The translations under genes were made by a program, and so were the position numbers. A DNA stretch of 64,000 nt. Origin: JAZDGX01 sp964482205. GTDB lineage: Bacteria > Eisenbacteria > RBG-16-71-46 > CAIMUX01 > WJJG01. The DNA is taken from NCBI GenBank assembly GCA_964482205.1, contig CAYZWI010000010.1:83722-147721 (forward strand). Direction: 5' to 3'. Positions 52,878 through 60,713 of the stretch are shown here, in pieces. Every line of letters starts with the position of its first letter. Positions within the stretch are counted from its first letter, which is position 1. The notes beneath the pieces are model-generated. The model was not told where the DNA came from, made no database searches, and was given only the letters and a program-made list of their open reading frames with translations.

Positions 52878-52905
52878 TTGCATACGCCCGCTCGAAGGCT
52901 ACAAT
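52878..52905 (+). promoter_or_regulatory. Sigma-70 promoter before the zincin gene
   Basis: TTGCAT (52878-52883) and TACAAT (52900-52905) are 16 bases apart, with initiation near 52912, 58 bases before the ATG at 52970. Confidence 0.6.
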
Positions 52906-52969
52906 CCGCACGGACAGGCAAAGTTGGTCCGAAAGAATCGCCGATGGGCAGACGCTTGAACGAATACGG

Positions 52970-53908
52970 ATGACAGGAGTCGCCTTGAATCGAAACGATG
53001 ATTCCGGCAAGGACCGCAAGAACGGGAAGCGCGCGGGCGATTCCTCCGCCAAGCGCCATCACTCCGATCGCGACGATGCGCCCATAACGCCGGGCGGAAT
53101 GTCCGAACGCGACTTCGAGGCGCTCGACCGCGCCTGGGAGGACTACGAAGCGGGAGAGATCGAGCGCGCGGCGGAAGCGGTGGGGCGCCTGTTTCGCCGG
53201 ACGGATGGCCATCCGGAGGTGCGCTTCCTGCGCGGCGTGCTGCTGCTCGAGAGCGACGAGCCGAAGGAAGCTCTGGCGGAATTGAACGAGTGCGTCTCGG
53301 ATGTCGAGGACCAGGCGCTGCACGCCTACTATCGCAGCCTCGCGCTCTACGATCTCGCGCGGTTCGAAGAGGCCGAGGGCGAATTGCAGATCCTGGCGTC
53401 AACGGATCTCGACACGGGCAGCGTGCAGTACCTGCTCGCGCAAGTGCGCGAAAACCTCGGACGGCGGGAAGAGGCCGATCGCGCCTACGCCGCCGCGCAC
53501 GCGGCCGCTCCCGAGGATTTCCCGTTGCCGATGCGCATGTCGCGCCCCGCCTTCGAGGAAGCGATCCACGACGCGCGCGGGCAATTGCCCGAGAACCTGC
53601 AGGAAAAGCTCGATCAAGTGCCCGTGGTGGTGGACGACCTGCCGCCGCGCGAGATCCTGACGCATCCCGAGGGCGAAGGGCTCACGCCCGATCTGCTGGG
53701 CCTGTTCGTCGGCCGCAACTTGCGCGATGAATCCGTCTTCGAGATTCCGGGCATCCCCGCGGCGATCTACATCTATCAAAGGAATCTCGAGCGCGCCTGC
53801 CGCACGCGCGAGGAACTGGTGAGCGAGATCGCGACGACCTTGTACCACGAGCTCGGGCATTACCTCGGTCTGGACGAGGACGATTTGCGCGAGCTGGGCG
53901 TCGATTAG
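52970..53908 (+). CDS. TPR protein fused to a zincin-like metalloprotease domain
   Basis: A 312-residue cytosolic protein. After a charged, disordered start (1-45), tetratricopeptide-like helices occupy about 50-190 (AWEDYEAGEIERAAEAVGRLF, EVRFLRGVLLLESDEPKEALAEL, YYRSLALYDLARFEEAEGEL). The C-terminal part (about 205-312) matches the small zincin family PF06262 (DUF1025/MetTrex-type): PVVVDDLPPREIL, GLFVGRNL, IYIYQRNLER and the metal motif TTLYHELGHYLGLDEDDL (HExxH). Family members are usually only about 120 residues, so the TPR extension is an added feature. The start follows a sigma-70 promoter; an ATG at 53099 is possible. Confidence 0.85.
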   Translation: MTGVALNRNDDSGKDRKNGKRAGDSSAKRHHSDRDDAPITPGGMSERDFEALDRAWEDYEAGEIERAAEAVGRLFRRTDGHPEVRFLRGVLLLESDEPKEALAELNECVSDVEDQALHAYYRSLALYDLARFEEAEGELQILASTDLDTGSVQYLLAQVRENLGRREEADRAYAAAHAAAPEDFPLPMRMSRPAFEEAIHDARGQLPENLQEKLDQVPVVVDDLPPREILTHPEGEGLTPDLLGLFVGRNLRDESVFEIPGIPAAIYIYQRNLERACRTREELVSEIATTLYHELGHYLGLDEDDLRELGVD

Positions 53909-53965
53909 GGGCTCACGAGAGGGCAGGCGGGTGGCAGTCTATGCGCAGGCTGCGTGCCGGCTTCT

Positions 53966-55420
53966 TTACGCGGCAGGCTCTTCCCGCGATCGGGTGTTCT
54001 GACGGCCGTCGCCGCGCGCAAGCGTCCGACTGCGGGCCGAGATCGAGCGCTTCCCTTCGCTCGCGCGAACGAGCGGCAGCGTGACATGGAAGGTGCTTCC
54101 CCTGCCGAGCACGCTCTCCGCCCAAATGCGTCCCCCCATCAGCCCGATGAGCTGGCCCGCGATCGCGAGGCCGAGACCCGCACCCCCATGGCGGCGAGTC
54201 GTCGAGCCGTCCGCCTGCGTGAACGCTTGGAAGATCATCGAGAGCTTGTCGGGAGGAATGCCGATGCCCGTGTCGGTGACGGAGATGTCCAGCCATTCGC
54301 CCGCATCGGCGTCGGTCTCCAGGCGGATGCGCATCGTGACGCCGCCCTGATCGGTGAATTTGATCGCGTTTTCGACGAGATTCACGACTACTTGCCGCAT
54401 GCGTCCGTCGTCGCCCACGAGCCGATCGGGCAACCCCGGATCGAGATCGGTCGTGAGCGCAATGCCTTTGCGCTCGGCCAGCCGCTCGAGATCGCGCAGC
54501 GTGTCGTCGAGCGAGTCGCGCAACGAGAAGGGCTTTTGTTCCAGCGTGAGCTTGCCCGCCTCGATCTCCGAGAAATCGAAGATGTCGTCGATCATCCGCA
54601 GGAGTTTGTCCGTGGATCGCTGCACGACATGCAGGTAGTCACGCTGCTGCGCGGTGAGACGGGTCTGCAGCAGCAGGTCGGTCATGCCGAGGATCCCGTT
54701 CATCGGCGTGCGGATCTCGTGGCTCATGTTCGCGAGAAACTCGCTCTTCGCGTGATTGGCCTTCTCCGCGGCGAGCCGCGCCTCCTCGAGTTCGGCGGCT
54801 TGATCCCTGAGCAGCATGGTTTGCCGCACGCCGGCCCAGTATTCGCCCGCGAGGTGGCGCGTCTGCATCGTCATGAAGGCCAGAAAGAAGAGCAGCATGC
54901 TGCCCGATGCGATGCCGACCGTGGTTCCGGCCCCATAGGTGGTGCTGATCACGGGCCCGAGCAAGAGCAGGAGATACGATGTGAGCAGCCAGGGATGCGG
55001 ATAGAGGGAGACGACCGCGGCCACGCTCGTCGCCGCGACGATCAGGATCGCGAGCAGCGAGGTCCACGAATCTCGGTAGAGCGTGAGGGTGAGCGCGCTG
55101 AAGCTTCCCCAAAGCATGGCGGCGAGCATGAGACTGGAGACGAATAGCCGTCTCCAAAGAAGCGGATGGCGCTCGTGCAGACGCGCGAACCAGAGTCCCA
55201 CCGCGACGCGGTACATCGCGCATACGCCGGTTCCGACCGCGAGCGCCCAGAAGATGCGCGGGTGCTCGTGGGGATAGGGCGAGACGAAGGCGATCAGCGG
55301 AAGGAAGGCGAAATAGAAGTAAGCGCCCACGCGCGCGCGCTTGCGCAACTCGCCATCGAGGCGGGCGCGAATGGCCTGGTCGTACTTCGAGCCCGCGACG
55401 CTTTCCGATGCGCGGCTCAT
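53966..55420 (-). CDS. Membrane histidine kinase (orphan)
   Basis: A 484-residue inner-membrane kinase with about six hydrophobic segments in the first 210 residues (MASE-like, no large outer domain), a coiled coil, then DHp SEFLANMSHEIRTPMNGILGM (phosphoacceptor His near 258) and the ATPase domain with N box VVNLVENAIKFTDQ, G1 VTDTGIGIPPDKL, F box MIFQAFTQADGSTTRRHGGAGLGLAI and a conserved GGRIWAESVLGRGSTF. This is the hybrid-kinase type, but no receiver domain follows; the last 30 residues are basic and low complexity. No response regulator gene is adjacent. Convergent with the zincin gene. Confidence 0.92.
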   Translation of the reverse strand: MSRASESVAGSKYDQAIRARLDGELRKRARVGAYFYFAFLPLIAFVSPYPHEHPRIFWALAVGTGVCAMYRVAVGLWFARLHERHPLLWRRLFVSSLMLAAMLWGSFSALTLTLYRDSWTSLLAILIVAATSVAAVVSLYPHPWLLTSYLLLLLGPVISTTYGAGTTVGIASGSMLLFFLAFMTMQTRHLAGEYWAGVRQTMLLRDQAAELEEARLAAEKANHAKSEFLANMSHEIRTPMNGILGMTDLLLQTRLTAQQRDYLHVVQRSTDKLLRMIDDIFDFSEIEAGKLTLEQKPFSLRDSLDDTLRDLERLAERKGIALTTDLDPGLPDRLVGDDGRMRQVVVNLVENAIKFTDQGGVTMRIRLETDADAGEWLDISVTDTGIGIPPDKLSMIFQAFTQADGSTTRRHGGAGLGLAIAGQLIGLMGGRIWAESVLGRGSTFHVTLPLVRASEGKRSISARSRTLARGDGRQNTRSREEPAA

Positions 55421-55754
55421 GGACCGGATGTCTCCATCACGACTTCCTTCCGGACTCGGGCTCACGGGCACTCAAGAGACGCGACGGGCGCAACGGGTGC
55501 CACGAGCGCGGCAAGCGCAAGCGCTGGCCCTGCTTATTTTTCGACCGCCGACGACCCCGTCTTGATTTTTGCTTGTGGATCGAAGATTGGGGAGAGGGAG
55601 CCATAATCGATTGAGAGGCAAGGGATTGCCGTGCTTTTGCTTTCCCGTATGCAAAAACGTGAAAAAACCTGCTAAGTGATTGTGGGGTAAAGGCAAGCTT
55701 GGGCAGAAGCCCGAATCTTCAACCCACAACCTTCGACCCCACAACCGAGGCCTC
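55421..55754. other. 334-base divergent intergenic region
   Basis: Between the divergent kinase and DUF488 genes. An AT-rich patch at about 55635-55680 should hold one or both promoters, but no pair of boxes is convincing. No gene or RNA structure was recognised. Confidence 0.5.
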
Positions 55755-56321
55755 ATGGCGCGGCTCGTCATCCACACGATCGGTCATTCGACGCACTCGA
55801 TCGACGAGCTCGTCCGGATTCTGCGGACCCATGGAGTGCGGCGGGTCATCGATGTGCGCACGATTCCCCGCTCGCGACACAATCCCCAATTCGAGCGCGA
55901 GGCGTTCGCGCGCGCTCTCAGGAACCGGAGGATCGGCTACCGCCACATGAAGGCTCTCGGTGGCCTGCGCCACGCCCGGCCCGATTCCACCAACGCCGGC
56001 TGGAGGAACGCCTCCTTCCGCGGTTTCGCCGACTACATGCAGACTGACGCCTTCGCGGCTGCGCTGGACCGTCTGATCGAAATCGCGCGCGAGCGGCCGA
56101 GCGTGATTCTGTGCGCGGAAGCCGTTCCCTGGCGATGCCATCGCTCGCTCATCGCGGATGCGCTGGTCGTTCGAGGCATCGAGGTGCGGCACATCATCGG
56201 CGCGGGCAAATCATCCGTTCATCAGCTGTCGCCGATGGCGAAGGTGAAGGGCGGGCGCGTTCAGTATCCCGGCGTCTTTCCTGATGCCGGGCGCGCGGCG
56301 AATGGGTATCCTCGCGACTGA
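55755..56321 (+). CDS. DUF488 family protein
   Basis: A 188-residue cytosolic protein of the DUF488 family: HTIGHSTHSIDELVRILRTHGV, VIDVRTIPRSRHNPQFE, YRHMKALGGLRHAR and the C-terminal VILCAEAVPWRCHRSLIADAL. The conserved Cys of ILCAE and CHR motif are present; members have been linked to DNA or nucleotide handling, but no activity is settled. The ATG at 55755 has GAGG four bases upstream. It stands before the nitroreductase gene, about 90 bases away, possibly co-transcribed. Confidence 0.88.
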   Translation: MARLVIHTIGHSTHSIDELVRILRTHGVRRVIDVRTIPRSRHNPQFEREAFARALRNRRIGYRHMKALGGLRHARPDSTNAGWRNASFRGFADYMQTDAFAAALDRLIEIARERPSVILCAEAVPWRCHRSLIADALVVRGIEVRHIIGAGKSSVHQLSPMAKVKGGRVQYPGVFPDAGRAANGYPRD

Positions 56322-56410
56322 CGGGTGCGCTGCGTCGAAACGGCGCCCGAGCCGGGAACGGCGCTCGAGCCGGGAACCGCGCCCTAGCAGGGCATGCAAG
56401 GGAGGTCTTC

Positions 56411-57067
56411 ATGCGAACGGTCCTCTTGTTGACGGGAATCCTGATGATGGTGACGGCGGTGTGCGCATTTGCGCAGGAGATGCAGGACATTGCGCTGCCC
56501 GCGCCGCGCACCGACGGCGGCAAGCCGCTCATGCAGGCGTTGATGGAGCGCCGCTCCTCGCGTGATTTCAGCGATCGCGCGCTCGAGCCTCAGGTGATGT
56601 CCGATCTGCTGTGGGCGGCCGCGGGCATCAACCGGCCCGACGAGGGCAAGCGCACGGCTCCCTCGGCGCGCAACTGGCAGGAGATCGAGGTCTATGCGGT
56701 CACCGCGAACGGCGCCTATCTCTACGACGCCAAGGCCAATGTTCTCCGCGCGGTGGCTTCCGGGGATCTGCGCAAAGCGTCTGGGATGCAGCCGTTCGTG
56801 AGCATCGCTCCGCTCAATCTCGTCTATGTGGCCGACGCGACGAAGATGGAAGGCGCCGCCGCCGAGGACCGCGCATTGTACATGGGAGCGGACGCCGCCT
56901 TCATCGCCGAGAATGTGTACTTGTTCTGCGCGTCGCAAGGGCTCGCCACCGTGGTGCGCGGAAGCGTGGATCGCACCGCAATGTCGCAGGCGCTCAAGCT
57001 GCCTGAAACGAAAACCATCGTGCTCGCGCAGACGATCGGATATCCGGGAACGAGCGGCGGGGAATGA
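56411..57067 (+). CDS. Exported nitroreductase-family protein (SagB-type)
   Basis: A 218-residue protein with a signal peptide (LLLTGILMMVTAVCAFAQ), unusual for a flavin nitroreductase. The fold follows: LPAPRTDGGKPLMQALMERRSSRDFSDRAL, QVMSDLLWAAAGINRPD, RTAPSARNWQEIEVYAV, GADAAFIAENVYLFCASQGLATVVRGS and QTIGYP, with the FMN-binding RRSSRDF and the SagB-like RTAPSA element. It may reduce quinones or thiol compounds in the periplasm, if FMN is exported with it. AGGGAGG lies upstream of the ATG. Its TGA overlaps the next ATG (ATGA). Confidence 0.87.
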   Translation: MRTVLLLTGILMMVTAVCAFAQEMQDIALPAPRTDGGKPLMQALMERRSSRDFSDRALEPQVMSDLLWAAAGINRPDEGKRTAPSARNWQEIEVYAVTANGAYLYDAKANVLRAVASGDLRKASGMQPFVSIAPLNLVYVADATKMEGAAAEDRALYMGADAAFIAENVYLFCASQGLATVVRGSVDRTAMSQALKLPETKTIVLAQTIGYPGTSGGE

Positions 57068-58770
57068 TCGCGGCCGGGGGCAGCGCTTCCTTGCGTGCCG
57101 TTCGCTCCGGCAGTGCCGCCAAGCTCGATGATCGGGTTCGCGGTGACGGCGTTCTCGATGCGCGCATGCCCCATGCGCGCATCCTCGCCGGCGCCGCGTT
57201 CCTCTATCTGGCTTTGCGGCTGCCGTGGCTGGGCTCCATTCCCGGCTACACCTTCGACGAAGGGCTCCTCGGGCTGGTCGCGAAGAATTGGGTGACCCTT
57301 GGGGATCCCTTCTTCGGCGGCAATCTCGATCTCCTTCGCTTTCCGCTCTTCACCTCGCTTCTCGCCGGGCTGTATGCGCTGTGCGGTTGTTCCATCATGG
57401 TGTCGCGCGCGCTTTCCATCGCGGCGGGTCTCGCATCCCTCTGGGTCCTCGCGCGCATCGCAAGGCGATTGCTTCCGAGCGCGGCCGTCCCTTGGGCGCT
57501 GCTCTTGTATGCGGCCGACTTTGTGCTCGTGCGCTATCAGCGATACGGGCTCGCCGAATCGCTGCAGATCTTCCTCCTGCTCGGCGTGGTTCTCGTTTGG
57601 ACGGACAAAGCGAGGAAGCAGGCCTCGTGGAAGCATGCTCTGTGGAAGGGTTCGCTCCTCGCGCTGGCTGTTCTTCAGAAACCTACTTCCCTTCATCTTC
57701 TCCCGGCGCTCATTTGGCTGGACATTCACCGCGGCTCTGGGGGCATCCTCCACCGGACTGCCGGCACGGCAAAGAATGCAGAGAGCTCAGCAGCCGTGCC
57801 AACGACAGGAGGAAAGGCGAGATTGGGGCGCTCCGCGTGGCTGCCCTATGTCGTCGCAGCCTCGATCTGCGCCGCGGCCTATGCCGCGTTGTGGATCGCC
57901 TTCGGGGACTTGTTCCTGAATGCATGGAGGCTGTATGCGAGACCGTCATTCTCGCTGACCGATCTGCCGCGAACTCTCGGCCTTCTCGCTCTTGGATCGC
58001 CCTTCGCGTTCGTTTCGTTGGCGCTGTTCCCGATGTGGGCGTGGGCCAAGAGGAGGCGGCCACCCGGGAATGACTCGCCGGCTGCGAATGATCTGCCGGG
58101 CATGAATGACCTGCGAGCCGCGAATGAGTTTCCGGGCGGGAATGACTTTCCCGCGGCGGATGATTCTCCGCTCGGTCGCATGGCGCGCGGGCAGGACCTG
58201 CAATCCGGATTCCTGGCCGCCTGGATCCTGGGCGGCTTCCTGTTTCTCCTCGCCCAGCCGCTTCATCCCGTCCGCTACTTCGCGGCGCTGTGGCCCGCGA
58301 CCATTCTCGCCGCGGCATGGTTGCTGCACGAGGCCGCTTGCAGGCTTCGCCCGATTCGCAGTGGCCATGAAGTCGCTTGCACGGTGAGAGGCTCCGCGCT
58401 TCCCGCCATTGCCGTCGCGTACGGTGTGCTTGCGTTTGTTGGCTACTGCCTGATCGGCGGTCATCGCGATTCAACCGGACGCGATGTGGCCGCCTGGATG
58501 AAGGCGCACGCCGCGCTCGATGCAAGAGTCTTGGGAGCGCCTCATCTTGGCGTCGACATCCCGCAGCCTTTTCTGGAAGTGACCGGCGTTCGCGCCCTTG
58601 CGCTCTCCGACTCCGTGCTGACGGTGCACGATGCTCGCTTCATCTTGTACGACCCGGAATGGCGGGCCATCTCCGACCGCCTGAAGTTGGGAGCGGAGGA
58701 CACCCTGCGAGCGACCAGCGTGTTGCGAGCGAAAGTCGGCGAGGCGGAGATCTGGGAGAGGAAGTCGTGA
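57064..58770 (+). CDS. GT39/PMT-type membrane glycosyltransferase
   Basis: A 568-residue membrane protein with about ten hydrophobic segments. After an N-terminal loop the family Asp-Glu appears in WLGSIPGYTFDEGLLGLVAKNW, then DLLRFPLFTSLLAGLYALCG, LVRYQRYGLAESLQIFLLL and LQKPTSLHLLPALIWL; this is the dolichyl-phosphate-mannose / ArnT-like topology using polyprenyl-phosphate sugars to glycosylate lipid or protein. Residues 334-369 (loop in the middle) carry an 18-bp DNA repeat. A soluble domain (about 470-568) ends the protein. The ATG overlaps the nitroreductase stop; an alternative ATG at 57166 would remove a weakly ordered leader. Confidence 0.85.
   Translation: MIAAGGSASLRAVRSGSAAKLDDRVRGDGVLDARMPHARILAGAAFLYLALRLPWLGSIPGYTFDEGLLGLVAKNWVTLGDPFFGGNLDLLRFPLFTSLLAGLYALCGCSIMVSRALSIAAGLASLWVLARIARRLLPSAAVPWALLLYAADFVLVRYQRYGLAESLQIFLLLGVVLVWTDKARKQASWKHALWKGSLLALAVLQKPTSLHLLPALIWLDIHRGSGGILHRTAGTAKNAESSAAVPTTGGKARLGRSAWLPYVVAASICAAAYAALWIAFGDLFLNAWRLYARPSFSLTDLPRTLGLLALGSPFAFVSLALFPMWAWAKRRRPPGNDSPAANDLPGMNDLRAANEFPGGNDFPAADDSPLGRMARGQDLQSGFLAAWILGGFLFLLAQPLHPVRYFAALWPATILAAAWLLHEAACRLRPIRSGHEVACTVRGSALPAIAVAYGVLAFVGYCLIGGHRDSTGRDVAAWMKAHAALDARVLGAPHLGVDIPQPFLEVTGVRALALSDSVLTVHDARFILYDPEWRAISDRLKLGAEDTLRATSVLRAKVGEAEIWERKS
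58063..58170 (+). repeat. 18-bp in-frame minisatellite in the glycosyltransferase gene
   Basis: Six consecutive 18-base units encode PGNDSP, AANDLP, GMNDLR, AANEFP, GGNDFP and AADDSP, inserted in a cytosolic or periplasmic loop between membrane helices. Units differ, so the array is not freshly copied, but its regular length keeps frame under expansion and contraction. Confidence 0.85.
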
Positions 58771-58863
58771 AGGCGACGGCTCACGAGCCGCTTCGAGCTC
58801 GCCGCCTGCCTGCGCACGGATCTTCTGCTCAACGGGTGAACGCGATGGCTCGATGGACCTTGC

Positions 58864-59919
58864 TCACATCCACCCGCGCATCCGATACCACGCGTACGCG
58901 CGGTCGATCGCGTCGTCCAGGGAAGTGGGCTGATACCCTAGTTCTGTTTGCGCCCGCGCGATCGAGAAGGGCTGGCTCCACTTGCTCATCCGAACGCCGC
59001 TCATCGGGAAGAGGGGAGCGGTGCGCGTGACATGCGCGATCGTCTCGGTCGCCATGCTGAGCGTTTCTGCGAGAGGCATGGGGATTGCGATTCGGGGGGC
59101 CTTCGCTCCGGCGGCGCGCGCACAGCGCGCGAGAAGGTCGCGCGTCTCCAGGTTCTCCCCGCCCAGAATGTACCGGCGTCCCGGCCTGCCTTGGCCGGCG
59201 GCGAGCACGATGCCTTCTCCCACATCCCGCGTGGCGACCGCATTCAGCGATCCCTTCAAGTACGCGGGCACCTTGCCCTGCGCAAGAGGGATGAGCAGCA
59301 TCGCCGTCGTCCGGTGATCGTCGTACTCATCGACGCACAGGGTGGGATTGACCACGACGATCGGCAACCCTTCGGCCGCCGCTTGCATGGCGAGGTCCTC
59401 GAGCAGGAACTTGACCGAGAAATAGGGAGACCGATCGGGGGCGCGCCGCTGGTCCTCTTCATTTGCGAGTCGCGACGCATCCGCGCGGAGCCCGATCGTG
59501 GTCGAGCTGCTCACATAGACGACGCGCGAAGCGGGCGGGCCGCTTGACGAGGAACTCGAAATGCCATCGCGCATGGCATTCAAGAAATTGCGCATGCCCG
59601 TTTGGGCAGCCTGCAGAAATGCGCCTTTCCCGAAGTGCTTTCGCGGATAGGGCGCGGCGGCATGAATGACGAGGTCGCACTCCTCCCGCGCGCTCGCGAG
59701 CGAGGAAGGATCGCCCAGGTCGCCGGTAGCGAAGCTCAAGCCTCGCAAGCCGAGGGGAGGCGTGGCGCCGGCGATCTTCTCCAGCAGCGAGCGATCGCTG
59801 CCGTGGCGAACCAGTGCGCGCACTGCGATTCCGTGCGCCAGACAGGCGCGCGTCGCGTGTGCGCCGATCATCCCCGTGGCGCCGATGATGAGCGCGCGCT
59901 GAAAACGGATCTCTTCCAT
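58864..59919 (-). CDS. Extended SDR NAD-dependent epimerase/reductase
   Basis: A 351-residue cytosolic oxidoreductase. The NAD(P) turn is GATGMIG (about 13-19); then GDLGDPSSL, VIHAAAPYPRKHFG (NAxG-type), VVYVSSSTTIGL and the active site SPYFSVKFLLED (YxxxK). VVVNPTLCVDEYDDH and YILGGENLETRDLL are like the HpnA / dihydroflavonol-4-reductase subgroup. The substrate is unknown. It follows the HAD phosphatase gene by 16 bases on the same strand. Confidence 0.9.
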   Translation of the reverse strand: MEEIRFQRALIIGATGMIGAHATRACLAHGIAVRALVRHGSDRSLLEKIAGATPPLGLRGLSFATGDLGDPSSLASAREECDLVIHAAAPYPRKHFGKGAFLQAAQTGMRNFLNAMRDGISSSSSSGPPASRVVYVSSSTTIGLRADASRLANEEDQRRAPDRSPYFSVKFLLEDLAMQAAAEGLPIVVVNPTLCVDEYDDHRTTAMLLIPLAQGKVPAYLKGSLNAVATRDVGEGIVLAAGQGRPGRRYILGGENLETRDLLARCARAAGAKAPRIAIPMPLAETLSMATETIAHVTRTAPLFPMSGVRMSKWSQPFSIARAQTELGYQPTSLDDAIDRAYAWYRMRGWM

Positions 59920-59935
59920 GATTTGCTCCTGCCTC

Positions 59936-60670
59936 TCACCTTCGGGCCGCGGGCCCGGTGAGCGCGCGCGCCGTCGCTCGAATCCATGCGCCCAGGTCGG
60001 CGGTCGTGCGCGCGAGATGCGCGGGCGAGAGGCGCAGAAGGGTTTCGACGGGCGTCAATCCCCACGCGACCGCGCAGCAGGGAATGCCCGCGGCGGCGGC
60101 CGCCTGGACATCGAGCACCCCATCACCCACCACCATGCAGCGCGCGATGGGGATGTCCATGCGCTCCGCCGCAACCCGCAGCATCAGGGGATCGGGCTTG
60201 TTTCTGGGCACCGCGCCCGCGGAGACGACCACCCGGAGGGGATCGACGAGCCCCAGCCCGGCGGCCATTCGGCGCACGAAACGCTCGTGCTTGTTGCTCA
60301 CAATGGCAAGGCGAAAACCGGAGCGCGCGAGATCGAAGCAGAGTTCCCGAATCCCCGGATACGGCTTCGAGTGGACGAACATCTCCCGCGCATAGATCTC
60401 TCGAAAGATGGCCAGACCGCGTTCGACTTCTTCACGATCGAAGGGCGGATCGTTCGAATCGGGCGGAAGGCGATCGGGGCGAAGCGAGTCGCTCGAGGGC
60501 AGCGTCTGCCCGATCAGATTGCGGATGCCCCAACCGATGTGGCCGCGCACCTGCGCATCCGGCAAGAATGCGGCCCCCAGGCGGGCGCGCATCTCTTGCA
60601 CCGAGAGGACGATGTCGTCGAAGGTGTCGACGAGCGTGCCGTCGAAATCGAAGAGAACGCCGCCGGTCAT
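59936..60670 (-). CDS. HAD-superfamily phosphatase (Gph-like)
   Basis: A 244-residue cytosolic phosphatase. Motif I is VLFDFDGTLVDTFDD (Asp8, Asp10), the cap helices follow (about 20-90), motif II is FRLAIVSNKHERFV, motif III is RNKPDPLML and motif IV is VVGDGVLDVQAA. It resembles phosphoglycolate phosphatase and pyrophosphatase-like members, but the true substrate cannot be read. The ATG at 60670 is three codons inside a GTG start. It sits between the GreA-like gene (43 bases) and the SDR gene. Confidence 0.9.
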   Translation of the reverse strand: MTGGVLFDFDGTLVDTFDDIVLSVQEMRARLGAAFLPDAQVRGHIGWGIRNLIGQTLPSSDSLRPDRLPPDSNDPPFDREEVERGLAIFREIYAREMFVHSKPYPGIRELCFDLARSGFRLAIVSNKHERFVRRMAAGLGLVDPLRVVVSAGAVPRNKPDPLMLRVAAERMDIPIARCMVVGDGVLDVQAAAAAGIPCCAVAWGLTPVETLLRLSPAHLARTTADLGAWIRATARALTGPAARR

Positions 60671-60713
60671 GATGCGCACTCCGACAGCGCGAACGGTTTC
60701 GAGCGAATCCGCA

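Noticed and set aside
30095..58170. Repeat arrays as CRISPR
   Set aside because: The 42-bp repeats are directly adjacent with no spacers and the 18-bp array is in-frame coding sequence; no cas genes are present.
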